From NCBI RefSeq assembly GCF_000012325.1, contig NC_003910.7:4588001-4652000 (forward strand): DNA of 64,000 bases, read 5' to 3'. The translations under genes and the position numbers were made by a program. Positions 1 to 8,127 of this stretch are shown in pieces. Below the pieces are notes generated by a model that saw only the letters and a list, made by a program, of their open reading frames with translations, was not told the origin of the DNA and searched no databases. Source of the stretch: Colwellia psychrerythraea 34H (GTDB lineage Bacteria; Pseudomonadota; Gammaproteobacteria; Enterobacterales; Alteromonadaceae). Every line of letters begins with the position of its first letter. The first letter of the stretch is position 1.

Positions 1-29
1 AATGACAACTAACCCTAAAGGATTTCATT

Positions 30-758
30 ATGTTTACTGATATTACCGGCCAAAAAGTCCCTTCAGTTACCTTTCCAATTATAGCTGATGACACATGGAG
101 TACTCGCAATTCAGAGGAAATTTTTGCCAACAAAACCGTAGTAGTTTTTTCATTACCTGGTGCATTTACACCAACGTGTTCATCATCTCACCTGCCACGA
201 TATAACGAATTAGCGACTAAATTCTCAGCCAACGGCGTTGATGAAATTATTTGTATTTCTGTAAATGATACCTTTGTAATGAATGCTTGGGCAAAAGATC
301 AAGACGCCGATAACATTAGTTTCATTCCTGATGGTAATGGTGAATTTACACAAGGCATGGGTTTATTAGTTGATAAAGCGGCAATAGGATTCGGCAAACG
401 CAGCTGGCGCTATGCTATGTTAGTTAAAAATGGTGTTATTGAAAAAATGTTTATTGAACCTGATTTACCAGGAGACCCATTTGAAGTATCTGATGCTGAT
501 ACCATGCTTAACTTCATCAACCCTGAAGCAGTTCAAAGCACTGAAGTGGCGATTTTCACCAAACATGGTTGTTCTCACTGCACTAAAGCTAAAGCATTAT
601 TAGCTGAGCAAGGTTTACAGTATGAAGAATTAGTATTAGGTGAAGACACAACAATCACGGCAATGCGTGCTATTTCAAATGCTGATACTACACCACAGAT
701 ATTTATCGATGGTAAACATATTGGCGGTAATGATGAATTAGTAAAGCACTTTAGCTAG
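30..758 (+). CDS. Hybrid peroxiredoxin-glutaredoxin (Prx5-Grx fusion)
   Basis: This is a thiol peroxidase that should reduce H2O2 and alkyl hydroperoxides with glutathione, using its own glutaredoxin domain to recycle the peroxidatic cysteine. Residues 1-165 form a Prx5-type domain with the motif PGAFTPTC, so Cys50 is the peroxidatic residue. Residues 172-242 form a glutaredoxin domain with the redox motif CSHC (181-184) and the cis-proline segment TPQIF (221-225). The length of 242 residues matches known hybrid Prx5 proteins of Haemophilus and Vibrio. An AAGGA ribosome site lies 8 bases before the ATG. The gene stands alone and is followed by a strong hairpin terminator. The enzyme is expected in the cytoplasm. 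The assignment is secure from motifs and domain order. Confidence 0.95.
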   Translation: MFTDITGQKVPSVTFPIIADDTWSTRNSEEIFANKTVVVFSLPGAFTPTCSSSHLPRYNELATKFSANGVDEIICISVNDTFVMNAWAKDQDADNISFIPDGNGEFTQGMGLLVDKAAIGFGKRSWRYAMLVKNGVIEKMFIEPDLPGDPFEVSDADTMLNFINPEAVQSTEVAIFTKHGCSHCTKAKALLAEQGLQYEELVLGEDTTITAMRAISNADTTPQIFIDGKHIGGNDELVKHFS

Positions 759-806
759 TACGTATTTAGACTATTAAAGCACTAAAAAACTAAGCTATAC
801 CCCAAT

Positions 807-846
807 AAAAACACAATAATGATATACTCTCGTTATTGTGTTTTTT
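807..846 (+). terminator. Rho-independent terminator of the Prx-Grx gene
   Basis: A 13-bp perfect stem (arms 807-819 and 833-845) is rich in A at its left base and T at its right base and runs into a T tract. It lies 49 bases after the stop of the peroxiredoxin-glutaredoxin gene and ends that transcript before the DUF2132 gene. Confidence 0.85.
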
Positions 847-906
847 GTTTACATGCTACTACTAGTTCTCAATAGCTAGTAACAATGTTACTTATTGGAA
901 TAAATA

Positions 907-1158
907 ATGGATAACCAGCCTTATAACCCTCTTCATGGCCTAACTCTCAAGACCATAGTTACTGAATTAGAAGCCTACTTTGGTTTTGAAACGTTAGGTA
1001 AAACAATCAAAATTAAATGTTTTACTGATGACCCAAGTATTCAATCTACATTAAAGTTTCTGCGTAAAACGCCGTGGGCTAGAGAAAAGGTTGAGCAGCT
1101 TTACATTAAAAATAAAATTAAAATTCAAAATTCATTTGAATCAGGTGATTTGGATTAG
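907..1158 (+). CDS. VF530 / DUF2132 family small protein
   Basis: This 83-residue protein belongs to the VF530 (DUF2132) family, small helical proteins named after a Vibrio fischeri structure and proposed to bind DNA. The family signature is clear: an N-terminal NPLHGLTL segment (residues 7-14), a central E-A-Y-F-G-F stretch, and the conserved block RKTPWAREKVEQLY (53-66). The length is normal. It sits alone between a terminator and purU, so the neighbours give no clue to its role. The start at 907 agrees with the start of the conserved region. The family call is firm, but the molecular function is not established. Confidence 0.85.
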   Translation: MDNQPYNPLHGLTLKTIVTELEAYFGFETLGKTIKIKCFTDDPSIQSTLKFLRKTPWAREKVEQLYIKNKIKIQNSFESGDLD

Positions 1159-1286
1159 GTCGACAGATTCATTCGCATCTCTGGCTACTAATTTAATAAG
1201 ATATAGGATCAAAGTACTGGTATTGCAACGAAAAATATCTAATGATGGCGGTAATACTAATTACTAAATAGGCACATAAGTACATT

Positions 1287-2147
1287 ATGTCTTCAGCTAC
1301 TCATTATATTTTAACTTGGCAATGCCCGGACAACACTGGCGTGTTAGCCAAAGTATCGCAAAGTTTGTTTTCACACGGTGCTTTTATCACCGAAACATCA
1401 CAGTACAGTGACCCGTATAGTGAAACCTTTTTTTCACGTATTGCTTTTGATGATCGTAACTTAACGGTTTCCAGTAGTGAATTCGTTAAAGCATTAAATG
1501 AGTTAGCCAAACCACTCGCCATGCAATATCAATTACGTAAACGTGCTGATGTACCCAATGTCCTGATTGCGGTGTCAAAAGACGATCATTGTTTAGTCTC
1601 ATTGTTAACTAAGTGGCGTTCTGGTGCTTTACCGATCAATATCGTTGGCGTTATCTCTAATCATCAATATTGTCAGGCGTTAAGTGAATGGCATAATGTT
1701 CCCTTTTACCATTTACCCGTCAATGCAGAGACCAAACTCGAACAAGAAGCTCAAATTACCGACTTAATGGAAGAACTTAATATCGACTTATTAGTATTAG
1801 CCCGTTACATGCAAATACTTTCTGATGGTTTATGCCAGCAACTACAAGGTAAGGCCATTAATATCCATCACTCATTCTTACCTAGCTTTAAAGGTGCTCG
1901 CCCTTATCACCAAGCTCATGCTCGTGGTGTTAAAGTCATTGGGGCAACCGCGCACTATGTAACAGCGAATCTTGATGAAGGTCCAATTATTGCTCAGGAA
2001 GTAAAACCAATTAACCACGCTTTTACCATAGAGCAAATGGTACATATGGGCCATGATTTAGAAGCGACAGCATTAAGCCATGCCGTAAGGATACATGCTG
2101 AACAACGCGTTTGTATCAATGGCGATAAAACAGTTATTCTGGCTTAG
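1287..2147 (+). CDS. purU: Formyltetrahydrofolate deformylase PurU
   Basis: PurU hydrolyses 10-formyl-THF to THF and formate, supplying formate for PurT and balancing one-carbon pools. An N-terminal ACT domain (residues about 6-85) is the expected methionine/glycine sensor. The C-terminal formyl transferase-type domain (about 90-280) has the catalytic set: Asn192 and His194 in the NIHHSFLPSFKG segment and Asp230 in LDEGPIIAQ. At 286 residues it has the usual PurU length. No strong ribosome site is seen before the ATG, but the ACT domain begins directly after it. The gene stands alone. A 72-residue open frame on the opposite strand is a shadow of this gene. Confidence 0.95.
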   Translation: MSSATHYILTWQCPDNTGVLAKVSQSLFSHGAFITETSQYSDPYSETFFSRIAFDDRNLTVSSSEFVKALNELAKPLAMQYQLRKRADVPNVLIAVSKDDHCLVSLLTKWRSGALPINIVGVISNHQYCQALSEWHNVPFYHLPVNAETKLEQEAQITDLMEELNIDLLVLARYMQILSDGLCQQLQGKAINIHHSFLPSFKGARPYHQAHARGVKVIGATAHYVTANLDEGPIIAQEVKPINHAFTIEQMVHMGHDLEATALSHAVRIHAEQRVCINGDKTVILA

Positions 2148-2332
2148 CTTTGTTTTAATTTTAGTTTGATTTTAGTCTAACGATACATTTCAAGGTCGGC
2201 TGTAATTAATTTTGTACAGCCGTCAACTCCCCCTGACGTAAAGTGTTTTACTAAATAAGGGTAAAATTAGCCTAAGTGTCCACTTTGTGATTAAAATTAC
2301 CTCATAACCTATTTTAATAAAAAGTCCTGATC

Positions 2333-2863
2333 ATGATTAATATAGAAAAAATTCATCACGTTGCTTATCGCTGCAAAGACGCCAAAGAAACAACCGCTTG
2401 GTACAAAGACAAGCTAAACATGGATTTAGTGCTCGCTATTGCTGAAAATGAAGTACCTTCAACCAAAGCGCCAGATCCTTATATGCATATTTTCCTCGAT
2501 GCGGGAAATGAAAATGTTTTAGCCTTTTTTGAATTACCTAATTCTCCAGCCATGGACAGAGATCAGAATACTCCGGCTTGGGTGCAGCACATTGCTTTGA
2601 GAGTAGCGAGTTATGATGTATTAGTCTCTGCTAAAGAAGAGCTTGAAAGTAAAGGCGTTGAAATTTTAGGTCCAGTTAACCACGGTGTTTTTAAGTCTAT
2701 TTATTTCTTTGATCCTAACGGCCACCGTTTAGAACTTGCTGCCGACACAGGTACAGAAGAGCAATATAAAGAACTTAACAGAGTTGCTCACGATATGATT
2801 GAAGAATGGTCAGTGACTAAACGTGCACCGCGACATGCTGCTTGGTTACACGAGCAAGATTAA
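2333..2863 (+). CDS. VOC family protein (glyoxalase/dioxygenase fold)
   Basis: This is a 176-residue metalloprotein of the vicinal oxygen chelate superfamily. Two beta-alpha-beta-beta-beta modules are visible. The first starts with IHHVAYRCKD (residues 7-16) and ends with an FFELP strand; the second starts with WVQHIALRV and ends with HRLELA. Candidate metal ligands are the His of the first module, the Glu of FFELP, the His of WVQHIAL and the Glu of RLELA. The substrate cannot be read from the sequence; annotation pipelines often call this type lactoylglutathione lyase-like, but it lacks any specific glyoxalase I signature that I can recognise. It is a single gene with its own terminator. Confidence 0.8.
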   Translation: MINIEKIHHVAYRCKDAKETTAWYKDKLNMDLVLAIAENEVPSTKAPDPYMHIFLDAGNENVLAFFELPNSPAMDRDQNTPAWVQHIALRVASYDVLVSAKEELESKGVEILGPVNHGVFKSIYFFDPNGHRLELAADTGTEEQYKELNRVAHDMIEEWSVTKRAPRHAAWLHEQD

Positions 2864-2906
2864 TTTACTATCGCTCACGTTTCACTCACTTTACAGACAA
2901 AAAGAT

Positions 2907-2943
2907 AAAAAGCACCTAAGTTATCACTGAGGTGCTTTTTTTT
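2907..2943 (+). terminator. Terminator after the VOC gene
   Basis: A stem of about ten pairs (AAAAGCACCT pairing with AGGTGCTTTT) is followed by a run of T. It lies about 45 bases after the stop of the VOC protein gene. The A run on the left gives weak activity on the other strand too, but no minus-strand gene needs it. Confidence 0.85.
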
Positions 2944-3167
2944 GCAGTTTGTCTCGTCAACTCAAATTAATAGCAGCTAAAACTCACTAAGATAAATCAG
3001 AAAAATTACGCTTCATACTCTTTACATAATTGCTTAACGGCAATAAGCATTTCTACATTGATGTACCTTGTGCTTACTCAACTGAGTAACTCTGAAATAC
3101 ATATTCTCAAGGAGCTTGGGTATAACTCTGTTAACGGGCTAGTTGTCATCCCTTACAAAAAAACAAA

Positions 3168-3197
3168 TGGACGTCTAGACGTTTAAATGGTTATACT
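3168..3197 (+). promoter_or_regulatory. Predicted metR promoter
   Basis: A -10 hexamer TATACT (3192-3197) has a weak -35 (TGGACG, 3168-3173) about 18 bases upstream, overlapping the MetJ operator. Transcription would start near 3204, about 55 bases before the metR ATG. Confidence 0.5.
3169..3184 (+). promoter_or_regulatory. Tandem MetJ (met-box) operator before metR
   Basis: The 16 bases GGACGTCTAGACGTTT match two adjacent met boxes (consensus AGACGTCT twice) at 14 of 16 positions. In E. coli, MetJ with S-adenosylmethionine binds such pairs and represses methionine genes, including metR. Here the site overlaps the likely -35 region of the downstream promoter, as expected for a repressor. This supports the MetR call for the next gene. 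Confidence 0.8.
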
Positions 3198-3259
3198 CTA
3201 GGAAAAGAACGTTCGAGACAAGCTCAATAAATTCATCAAGGAGTTGAAATAAATTAATT

Positions 3260-4213
3260 ATGTTCGAGATAAAACATTTAAAAACGCTTACAACCCTTGC
3301 CAATACAGGGAATATTCGCAAAGCAGCTGAAGTGTTATTTAGTAGTCAGTCTGCTTTGTCGCATCAAATAAAGGATCTTGAGCAACGCTTAAATGCGCCT
3401 TTGTTTATTCGTAATACTTCACCGGTTGAGTTTACTGAAGCAGGAAAAGTATTACTTAGTCTTGGTGAAGAGTTATTGCCAAAAATTAAAGAAGCTAATA
3501 TCACCTTAAAATCACCATCTTTAGCCCTAAGCTCTTTAAAAATAGCCATAGCATGTCATGCCTGCTTTCAGTGGTTATTGCCGGTAACAAGCCATTTTTC
3601 ACAGCAAAAAAATAACGTTGAACTCGAGTTTATTGATGAGTCGTTTGAAATTAATAAACATAAAAATCAAAGTGAAGAGAAAGCTGACATTCTGTTTACT
3701 GACGAGAAATTAGCAGAAGAAAATGTCATTTACCAAGAAATTGGTCAGTTTGAGGTGATGGCTGTTCTTTCTAATCAACAAGCTAGCAAACTGAAATTAT
3801 CAGAACGGGTCGGATCTTTTTCTCAAGGTGGTGTGACAACAACGCCCTATTTACTGCCCGAGAATTTTAGCCAGTTGACTTTACTAACCTATCCTTTGCC
3901 ACCCGAGCAGTTAGATATATTTAAATTATTTCTAACGCCAGCCAAATGCAAACCGAGTAAGATAAAGCAGGTGACTAATAGCCATGTTATGTTGCAAATG
4001 GTCTCAGCTAATATGGGCGTGGCTACATTACCTGATTGGCTAGTATCAAGCGTAACCAAACAGTCACTATTTCGTTGTATGCGCTTAGGTGAAACAGGCA
4101 TTCATAAAAAGCTCTATGCCCGTTATGATAAAAATAGTAAACAAATTGATATGATAGAAAAACTATTACCTGAAGCTATCAGAGAGTTTACAAATTTGTA
4201 TATAAATGATTAA
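3260..4213 (+). CDS. metR: LysR-type regulator MetR
   Basis: MetR is the homocysteine-responsive activator of methionine and one-carbon genes (metE, metH, glyA in enterics). The 317-residue protein has an N-terminal winged helix-turn-helix (residues 1-60) that opens with FEIKHLKTL and contains SSQSALSHQIKDLEQRL, nearly the MetR version of this motif. A LysR effector-binding domain fills residues about 90-300. The length is normal. The tandem MetJ box just upstream independently supports the identity, since MetJ controls metR in other gammaproteobacteria. In enterics metR is divergent from metE, but no metE lies here. yjbQ follows after 33 bases and may be cotranscribed. Confidence 0.88.
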   Translation: MFEIKHLKTLTTLANTGNIRKAAEVLFSSQSALSHQIKDLEQRLNAPLFIRNTSPVEFTEAGKVLLSLGEELLPKIKEANITLKSPSLALSSLKIAIACHACFQWLLPVTSHFSQQKNNVELEFIDESFEINKHKNQSEEKADILFTDEKLAEENVIYQEIGQFEVMAVLSNQQASKLKLSERVGSFSQGGVTTTPYLLPENFSQLTLLTYPLPPEQLDIFKLFLTPAKCKPSKIKQVTNSHVMLQMVSANMGVATLPDWLVSSVTKQSLFRCMRLGETGIHKKLYARYDKNSKQIDMIEKLLPEAIREFTNLYIND

Positions 4214-4246
4214 TACGGTTGGTATAACTAACAATTGAGGTAAACC

Positions 4247-4666
4247 ATGTGGTATCAAACTGAAATAACGTTGAAAGCAAGAAAACGTGGTTTTCATTTA
4301 ATCACTGATGAAGTCCTAAAACAACTGCACGAGCTGAACAAGGTTAACTGTGGCATTCTTCATCTTTTTATAAAACACAGCTCTGCTTCCATTACCCTTA
4401 ATGAAAATGCCGACCCAACGGTACGCTCAGATATGGAAGCGCATTTTAATCACTTTGTCCCTGAAAGAGCGCCTTATTATCAGCATACTTACGAAGGTGA
4501 TGATGATATGCCTGCCCATATAAAAGCCAGTCTACTGGGTAATAGCCTTAGTTTACCTATTAGTCATGGGCAATTAAATATTGGGATTTGGCAGGGAATA
4601 TATTTAGGTGAGCATAGAGACCATGCCAGCAACCGAACGATTGTGGCTACCATCAATGGAGAGTAA
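4247..4666 (+). CDS. yjbQ: YjbQ / UPF0047 family protein
   Basis: This 139-residue protein is a member of the UPF0047 (YjbQ) family, often annotated as secondary thiamine-phosphate synthase because some members show weak activity of this kind. The family core is present: [19 protein letters not shown] (residues 39-57), [15 protein letters not shown] (84-98) and the C-terminal [11 protein letters not shown] (116-126), which includes the conserved histidines thought to bind metal. The physiological role remains unsettled in the literature I know. An AGG-type ribosome site precedes the ATG. It follows metR by 33 bases on the same strand. Confidence 0.88.
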   Translation: MWYQTEITLKARKRGFHLITDEVLKQLHELNKVNCGILHLFIKHSSASITLNENADPTVRSDMEAHFNHFVPERAPYYQHTYEGDDDMPAHIKASLLGNSLSLPISHGQLNIGIWQGIYLGEHRDHASNRTIVATINGE

Positions 4667-4689
4667 ATAGCTAAGAGATAACAAGCTAG

Positions 4690-4715
4690 ATCCTCGACTC
4701 AAACACCACGAGGAT
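4690..4715. repeat. Small REP-like hairpin
   Basis: The arms ATCCTCG and CGAGGAT form a perfect 7-bp stem around a 12-base loop, preceded by CTAG and followed by GACGAC. The layout resembles the CTAGAT...ATGACG hairpin repeats scattered through many gammaproteobacterial genomes. No T tract follows, so I do not call it a terminator. Confidence 0.4.
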
Positions 4716-4799
4716 GACGACTTAGAGGTTACTATTTAATAACCTAACTTCAACGACGTCATTGCCGAATTGACTTACGATAATGGCATTCAGCTTTAA

Positions 4800-4883
4800 G
4801 TTGTATGGTTCAAGTTAAAGAAAAAAGCACGGAATTGATGACTATCAATGAATACTTTTGACGCCTAAATTGGACCATACAAC
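4800..4883. repeat. Inverted repeat between yjbQ and dnaB
   Basis: Two 14-base arms (4800-4813 GTTGTATGGTTCAA and 4870-4883 TTGGACCATACAAC) are complementary at 13 of 14 positions and enclose 56 bases with a smaller inner palindrome ATTGAT/ATCAAT. It lies in the convergent gap between yjbQ and dnaB. It may act as a transcript end structure or be a tiny mobile remnant. Confidence 0.45.
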
Positions 4884-4912
4884 GACAAGATGAATGTTAT
4901 TTAGCTATTAGT

Positions 4913-6331
4913 TTAGTCTTCTTCTAATACATGTGGTCCGGCATAATTATCAAAGCGAGAATACTTACCTTGGAAGGTTAATGGCACACGGCCAATCGGT
5001 CCGTTACGTTGCTTACCAATAATAATCTCTGCCATGCCTTTAAATTCACTGTCATCGTGATAAACCTCATCACGATAAATAAACATGATTAAATCTGCAT
5101 CCTGCTCTATTGAACCTGACTCACGTAAATCTGAGTTAATTGGTCGTTTATCCGAACGTTGCTCCAAACCACGGTTTAACTGAGATAATGCCACAACAGG
5201 CACTTTTAATTCTTTAGCTAAGGCTTTGAGTGAACGCGAAATTTCAGCAACTTCTAAGGTACGGTTATCAGAGAATTGTGGTGCTCGCATTAATTGTAAG
5301 TAATCAATCATGATCATACTAATACCGCCATGATCGCGATGTATTCTTCGCGCTCTTGAACGCACTTCTGTCGGCGTTAGCCCTGCCGCATCATCAATAA
5401 ACATTTTGCCTTTTTCCATGAGCAAGCCCATGGTTGAAGACAGACGAGCCCAATCTTCATCTTCTAACTGACCAGTACGGATTTTAGTTTGATCAATACG
5501 GCCTAAAGACGCCAGCATACGCATCATGATTTGATCTGCAGGCATTTCTAAACTGAAGATAAGTGCAGGATGTTCTTGTGTCATCGCAGCATGTTCGGCC
5601 AAGTTCATCGCAAAGGTTGTTTTACCCATCGATGGACGCGCTGCAACAATGATCAAATCAGACTTTTGTAAACCTGCTGTCATTTTATCTAAGTCAGCGT
5701 AACCACTCGGCACACCGGTAACACCACCTGATGGCGTTGAACAGAGTTTTTCAATTCTATCAACAGTTTTTTCTAACACTGAATTAAGACTTTCAGGGCC
5801 TTCATTCTTGTTGGCTCGTTTTTCAGCAATTGCAAAAACTTTGGTTTCAGCAAAATCGAGTAAATCGGCGCTGCTTCGTCCTTGCGTATCATAACCTGCT
5901 TCAGCGATTTCATTCGCCACGCTGATCATTTCACGGGTTACTGCACGTTCACGTACAATGTCAGCATAAGCAGTGATATTTGCCGCACTTGGCGTGTTTT
6001 TCATCATCTCTGCGAGATAAACAAAACCGCCAGCATCGTCAAGTTTTTGGTCGTTTTCTAGGGCTTCAGACAGGGTGATTAAATCAACAGGTTCGCCTAA
6101 TTCGATTAACCCACCAATGGTTTCAAAAATAAGGCGATGTGAGCGACTATAAAAATCAGCGGCAACGGCTTTTTCAGCAACTCGATCCCACGTTTCATTA
6201 TCAAGTAGCAGTCCGCCAAGAACCGATTGTTCAGCTTCTAGCGAATGCGGAGGTACTTTTAATTCATCGATTTGTTTGTCTTTAATGAATTGTCTTTCTT
6301 TTGAAAATTTACCTGGCTTTTTGTCGGCCAT
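4913..6331 (-). CDS. dnaB: Replicative DNA helicase DnaB
   Basis: DnaB is the hexameric 5'-3' helicase that unwinds DNA at the replication fork and recruits primase. The 472-residue protein has the N-terminal DnaB domain (about 25-130), a linker and a RecA-like motor domain. The Walker A motif ARPSMGKTT is at 231-239, the Walker B core MIMIDYLQL lies about 110 residues further on, and the DNA-binding/arginine region GLEQRSDKRP and DLRESGSIEQDAD are intact. The length is typical. No alr gene follows as in E. coli. The protein starts at an ATG followed by a lysine-rich leader. The call is secure. Confidence 0.97.
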   Translation of the reverse strand: MADKKPGKFSKERQFIKDKQIDELKVPPHSLEAEQSVLGGLLLDNETWDRVAEKAVAADFYSRSHRLIFETIGGLIELGEPVDLITLSEALENDQKLDDAGGFVYLAEMMKNTPSAANITAYADIVRERAVTREMISVANEIAEAGYDTQGRSSADLLDFAETKVFAIAEKRANKNEGPESLNSVLEKTVDRIEKLCSTPSGGVTGVPSGYADLDKMTAGLQKSDLIIVAARPSMGKTTFAMNLAEHAAMTQEHPALIFSLEMPADQIMMRMLASLGRIDQTKIRTGQLEDEDWARLSSTMGLLMEKGKMFIDDAAGLTPTEVRSRARRIHRDHGGISMIMIDYLQLMRAPQFSDNRTLEVAEISRSLKALAKELKVPVVALSQLNRGLEQRSDKRPINSDLRESGSIEQDADLIMFIYRDEVYHDDSEFKGMAEIIIGKQRNGPIGRVPLTFQGKYSRFDNYAGPHVLEED

Positions 6332-6499
6332 TACCTAACCCTACTCTACTACATCACCATACTCGCGCTTGCTTTAACTCTTACTATAACTAAGACAAAA
6401 CAACGTAAACGAGTATCTAAAAAAGGAGTGCTAATGTAGCAGAATTTAGCCTATCAGAATATAAAAGTTTCACCTAAAAGAGCCGTGAAGTTAAAAAGA

Positions 6500-7465
6500 T
6501 TACTTGCTGCTAACCTCAATATTACCGCTAACCGTTGACACTCTTACTAAAGCACTGCCATTGGCCGTTTGAAAATTTAACTCAGCACCTGGGCCATATT
6601 CATCATGCTCAGTTTTAACATCAGTGATATTGTTATCTATGTCGCCGCCAACACTTGATTTAAGGTTAAAACCAGCATCGACACCTTTTTGAAAAGTAAA
6701 TATTAAATCACCACTTACTGTCGACGCTTTAAGCAAGGCTTTTGCATTTAAGATGAGCTTTGCTTCTAAATCACCACTAACCGTTCTAATACGTAGCTCT
6801 ATCACTTCAGCTAAATTAAGCTGACTTCGACCTGAAACATTATTGAAAAAAACTTCCTTCGCTTGGCTGTCAATAATCACCTCACCACTGACCGATCTAA
6901 TTTCTAACCGACCGGTGGAGTCGGTATCATTTATGTCGCCACTAACGGCTGACAATGAGATCTTCCCAGACAATTTGTCACTATTTATATTGCCACTAAT
7001 ACTACTTAGTTCAACATTTTGCGTTACGTTTTTTGCCAAAACATCACCGCTAACCGATATAACTTCAACACCGCCATGTAAGTTAGATAAATGAATATCA
7101 CTAGAAACACTTGAAGATTTCATGCGGATATTTTTTGGCATAAAAACAGTGATCTTTGAACCATCTGCACTCCAATTATCCATTCTAGAGTATTCAACAT
7201 TAATAAGAACTTGTGCACCTTTTTGTTCAAAAATGAGTTTTTCTGCGTCATCATCTAGTGTGCCGGTAACGGATATTTTATCTTTATTCCATCCAACAAC
7301 ATTAATAAGACCACTGTGATTATTAATCGATACATTAGTGACATTATTACTTGATATACTTTCTGCAATTTCAGTATCTGCAAATGATGGTCCACTTAGT
7401 AGTAAACAAGTTGTCATTGTGAGCATAGTTGCGCATTGCTGTGTTTTTCTTGTTAATTTGTTCAT
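6500..7465 (-). CDS. Secreted DUF4097 beta-helix protein
   Basis: This 321-residue protein has an N-terminal signal peptide (hydrophobic stretch CATMLTMTTCLLLSGPSFA, residues 11-29). The rest is made of about ten short repeats of the type V-S-G-D/N followed by alternating hydrophobic residues, each about 20 residues long, which is the DUF4097 (adhesin-like) beta-helix pattern. Such proteins are usually periplasmic or surface exposed and frequently follow ECF sigma operons; no enzymatic role is known. It is the last gene of the sigma / anti-sigma operon, 86 bases after the anti-sigma gene, so it may be a target or a sensor of this sigma factor. I infer an envelope role only. Confidence 0.75.
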   Translation of the reverse strand: MNKLTRKTQQCATMLTMTTCLLLSGPSFADTEIAESISSNNVTNVSINNHSGLINVVGWNKDKISVTGTLDDDAEKLIFEQKGAQVLINVEYSRMDNWSADGSKITVFMPKNIRMKSSSVSSDIHLSNLHGGVEVISVSGDVLAKNVTQNVELSSISGNINSDKLSGKISLSAVSGDINDTDSTGRLEIRSVSGEVIIDSQAKEVFFNNVSGRSQLNLAEVIELRIRTVSGDLEAKLILNAKALLKASTVSGDLIFTFQKGVDAGFNLKSSVGGDIDNNITDVKTEHDEYGPGAELNFQTANGSALVRVSTVSGNIEVSSK

Positions 7466-7551
7466 TGTAACCTCTTATCTTTGCTATTTATTACGGTGTT
7501 TAGCGAACTATGTCTTTAGTTAACTCTGCTGGGCGTTAACATTGTAAATAG

Positions 7552-8127
7552 CTAAATCACTTGATATTGGCGATATAATTGCTGTAGCAGCTTTAATTCT
7601 TGTTGCTGAGTAAAGTCTAATAAATTTAATAAGTCGGTATTATTTTCATCTGTTAGCAGTGCTTTTCTTATTGATGCTCTTGCATCAGATAATTGCGTTA
7701 ACTCTTGTTGCATTGCTGCAGGTAATTTATCAACAGTAGGCTGGCCATAACTTGCTAATAACGTTTGTTTTTGTTTTTTAAAGTTTTGTTGCATAAAATT
7801 AACCAACTGCCCTTGAGTAACGCCATTTTTTTCTTGAGTTTTTACCAATACGGGTTCACTTTCTTTATTAATCGACGGTGAAAAAGTAAACCAAGACACC
7901 AACATTACCAGTGCAATAGAAGCAGCCCAAGCACTTGGCATAAAAAGATTACCTTGATTTTCTGCTGCAACTTCTTGCCTCTTATGATTGATGGCTCGCT
8001 CGATACCTGACCATAAGTCTCGTTCGGGTGTCATTTCAACGGGTAACGTTGCCACTTGCTCTGCGAGTGTTTTATCTGAAATTTTATTGTTTAGATGCAT
8101 GTGGTCTTGAGGGTTATATTTACTCAT
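7552..8127 (-). CDS. Membrane protein, probable anti-sigma factor
   Basis: This 191-residue protein has one clear transmembrane helix (about residues 66-84, WAASIALVMLVSWFTFSP), a cytoplasmic N-terminus with the pattern P-V-E-M-T-P-E-R-D-L-W-x-G-I-E, and a periplasmic C-terminal half predicted helical and rich in Gln and Leu. Its gene overlaps the end of the ECF sigma gene by 8 bases. This order and topology are what is expected of an anti-sigma factor or similar partner. No zinc-binding HxxxCxxC motif is seen, so it is not a ZAS-type anti-sigma. The function is inferred from position and topology. Confidence 0.6.
   Translation of the reverse strand: MSKYNPQDHMHLNNKISDKTLAEQVATLPVEMTPERDLWSGIERAINHKRQEVAAENQGNLFMPSAWAASIALVMLVSWFTFSPSINKESEPVLVKTQEKNGVTQGQLVNFMQQNFKKQKQTLLASYGQPTVDKLPAAMQQELTQLSDARASIRKALLTDENNTDLLNLLDFTQQQELKLLQQLYRQYQVI

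Larger units (their letters stand above)
2864..3259. other. Intergenic region with terminator and metR control region
   Basis: This 396-base stretch has no supported gene. It holds the terminator of the VOC gene at its left end and a tandem MetJ-type operator with an overlapping promoter at its right end. The middle, about 2945-3150, shows nothing recognisable. Confidence 0.7.

Noticed and set aside
2197..2222. CGGCTGTA/TACAGCCG hairpin after purU
   Set aside because: Good 8-bp stem, but no T tract on either side, so I do not call it a terminator.
6843..7523. Three plus-strand frames across the DUF4097 gene
   Set aside because: They are shadows of its repeated, biased sequence; the minus-strand protein has a signal peptide and a family pattern.
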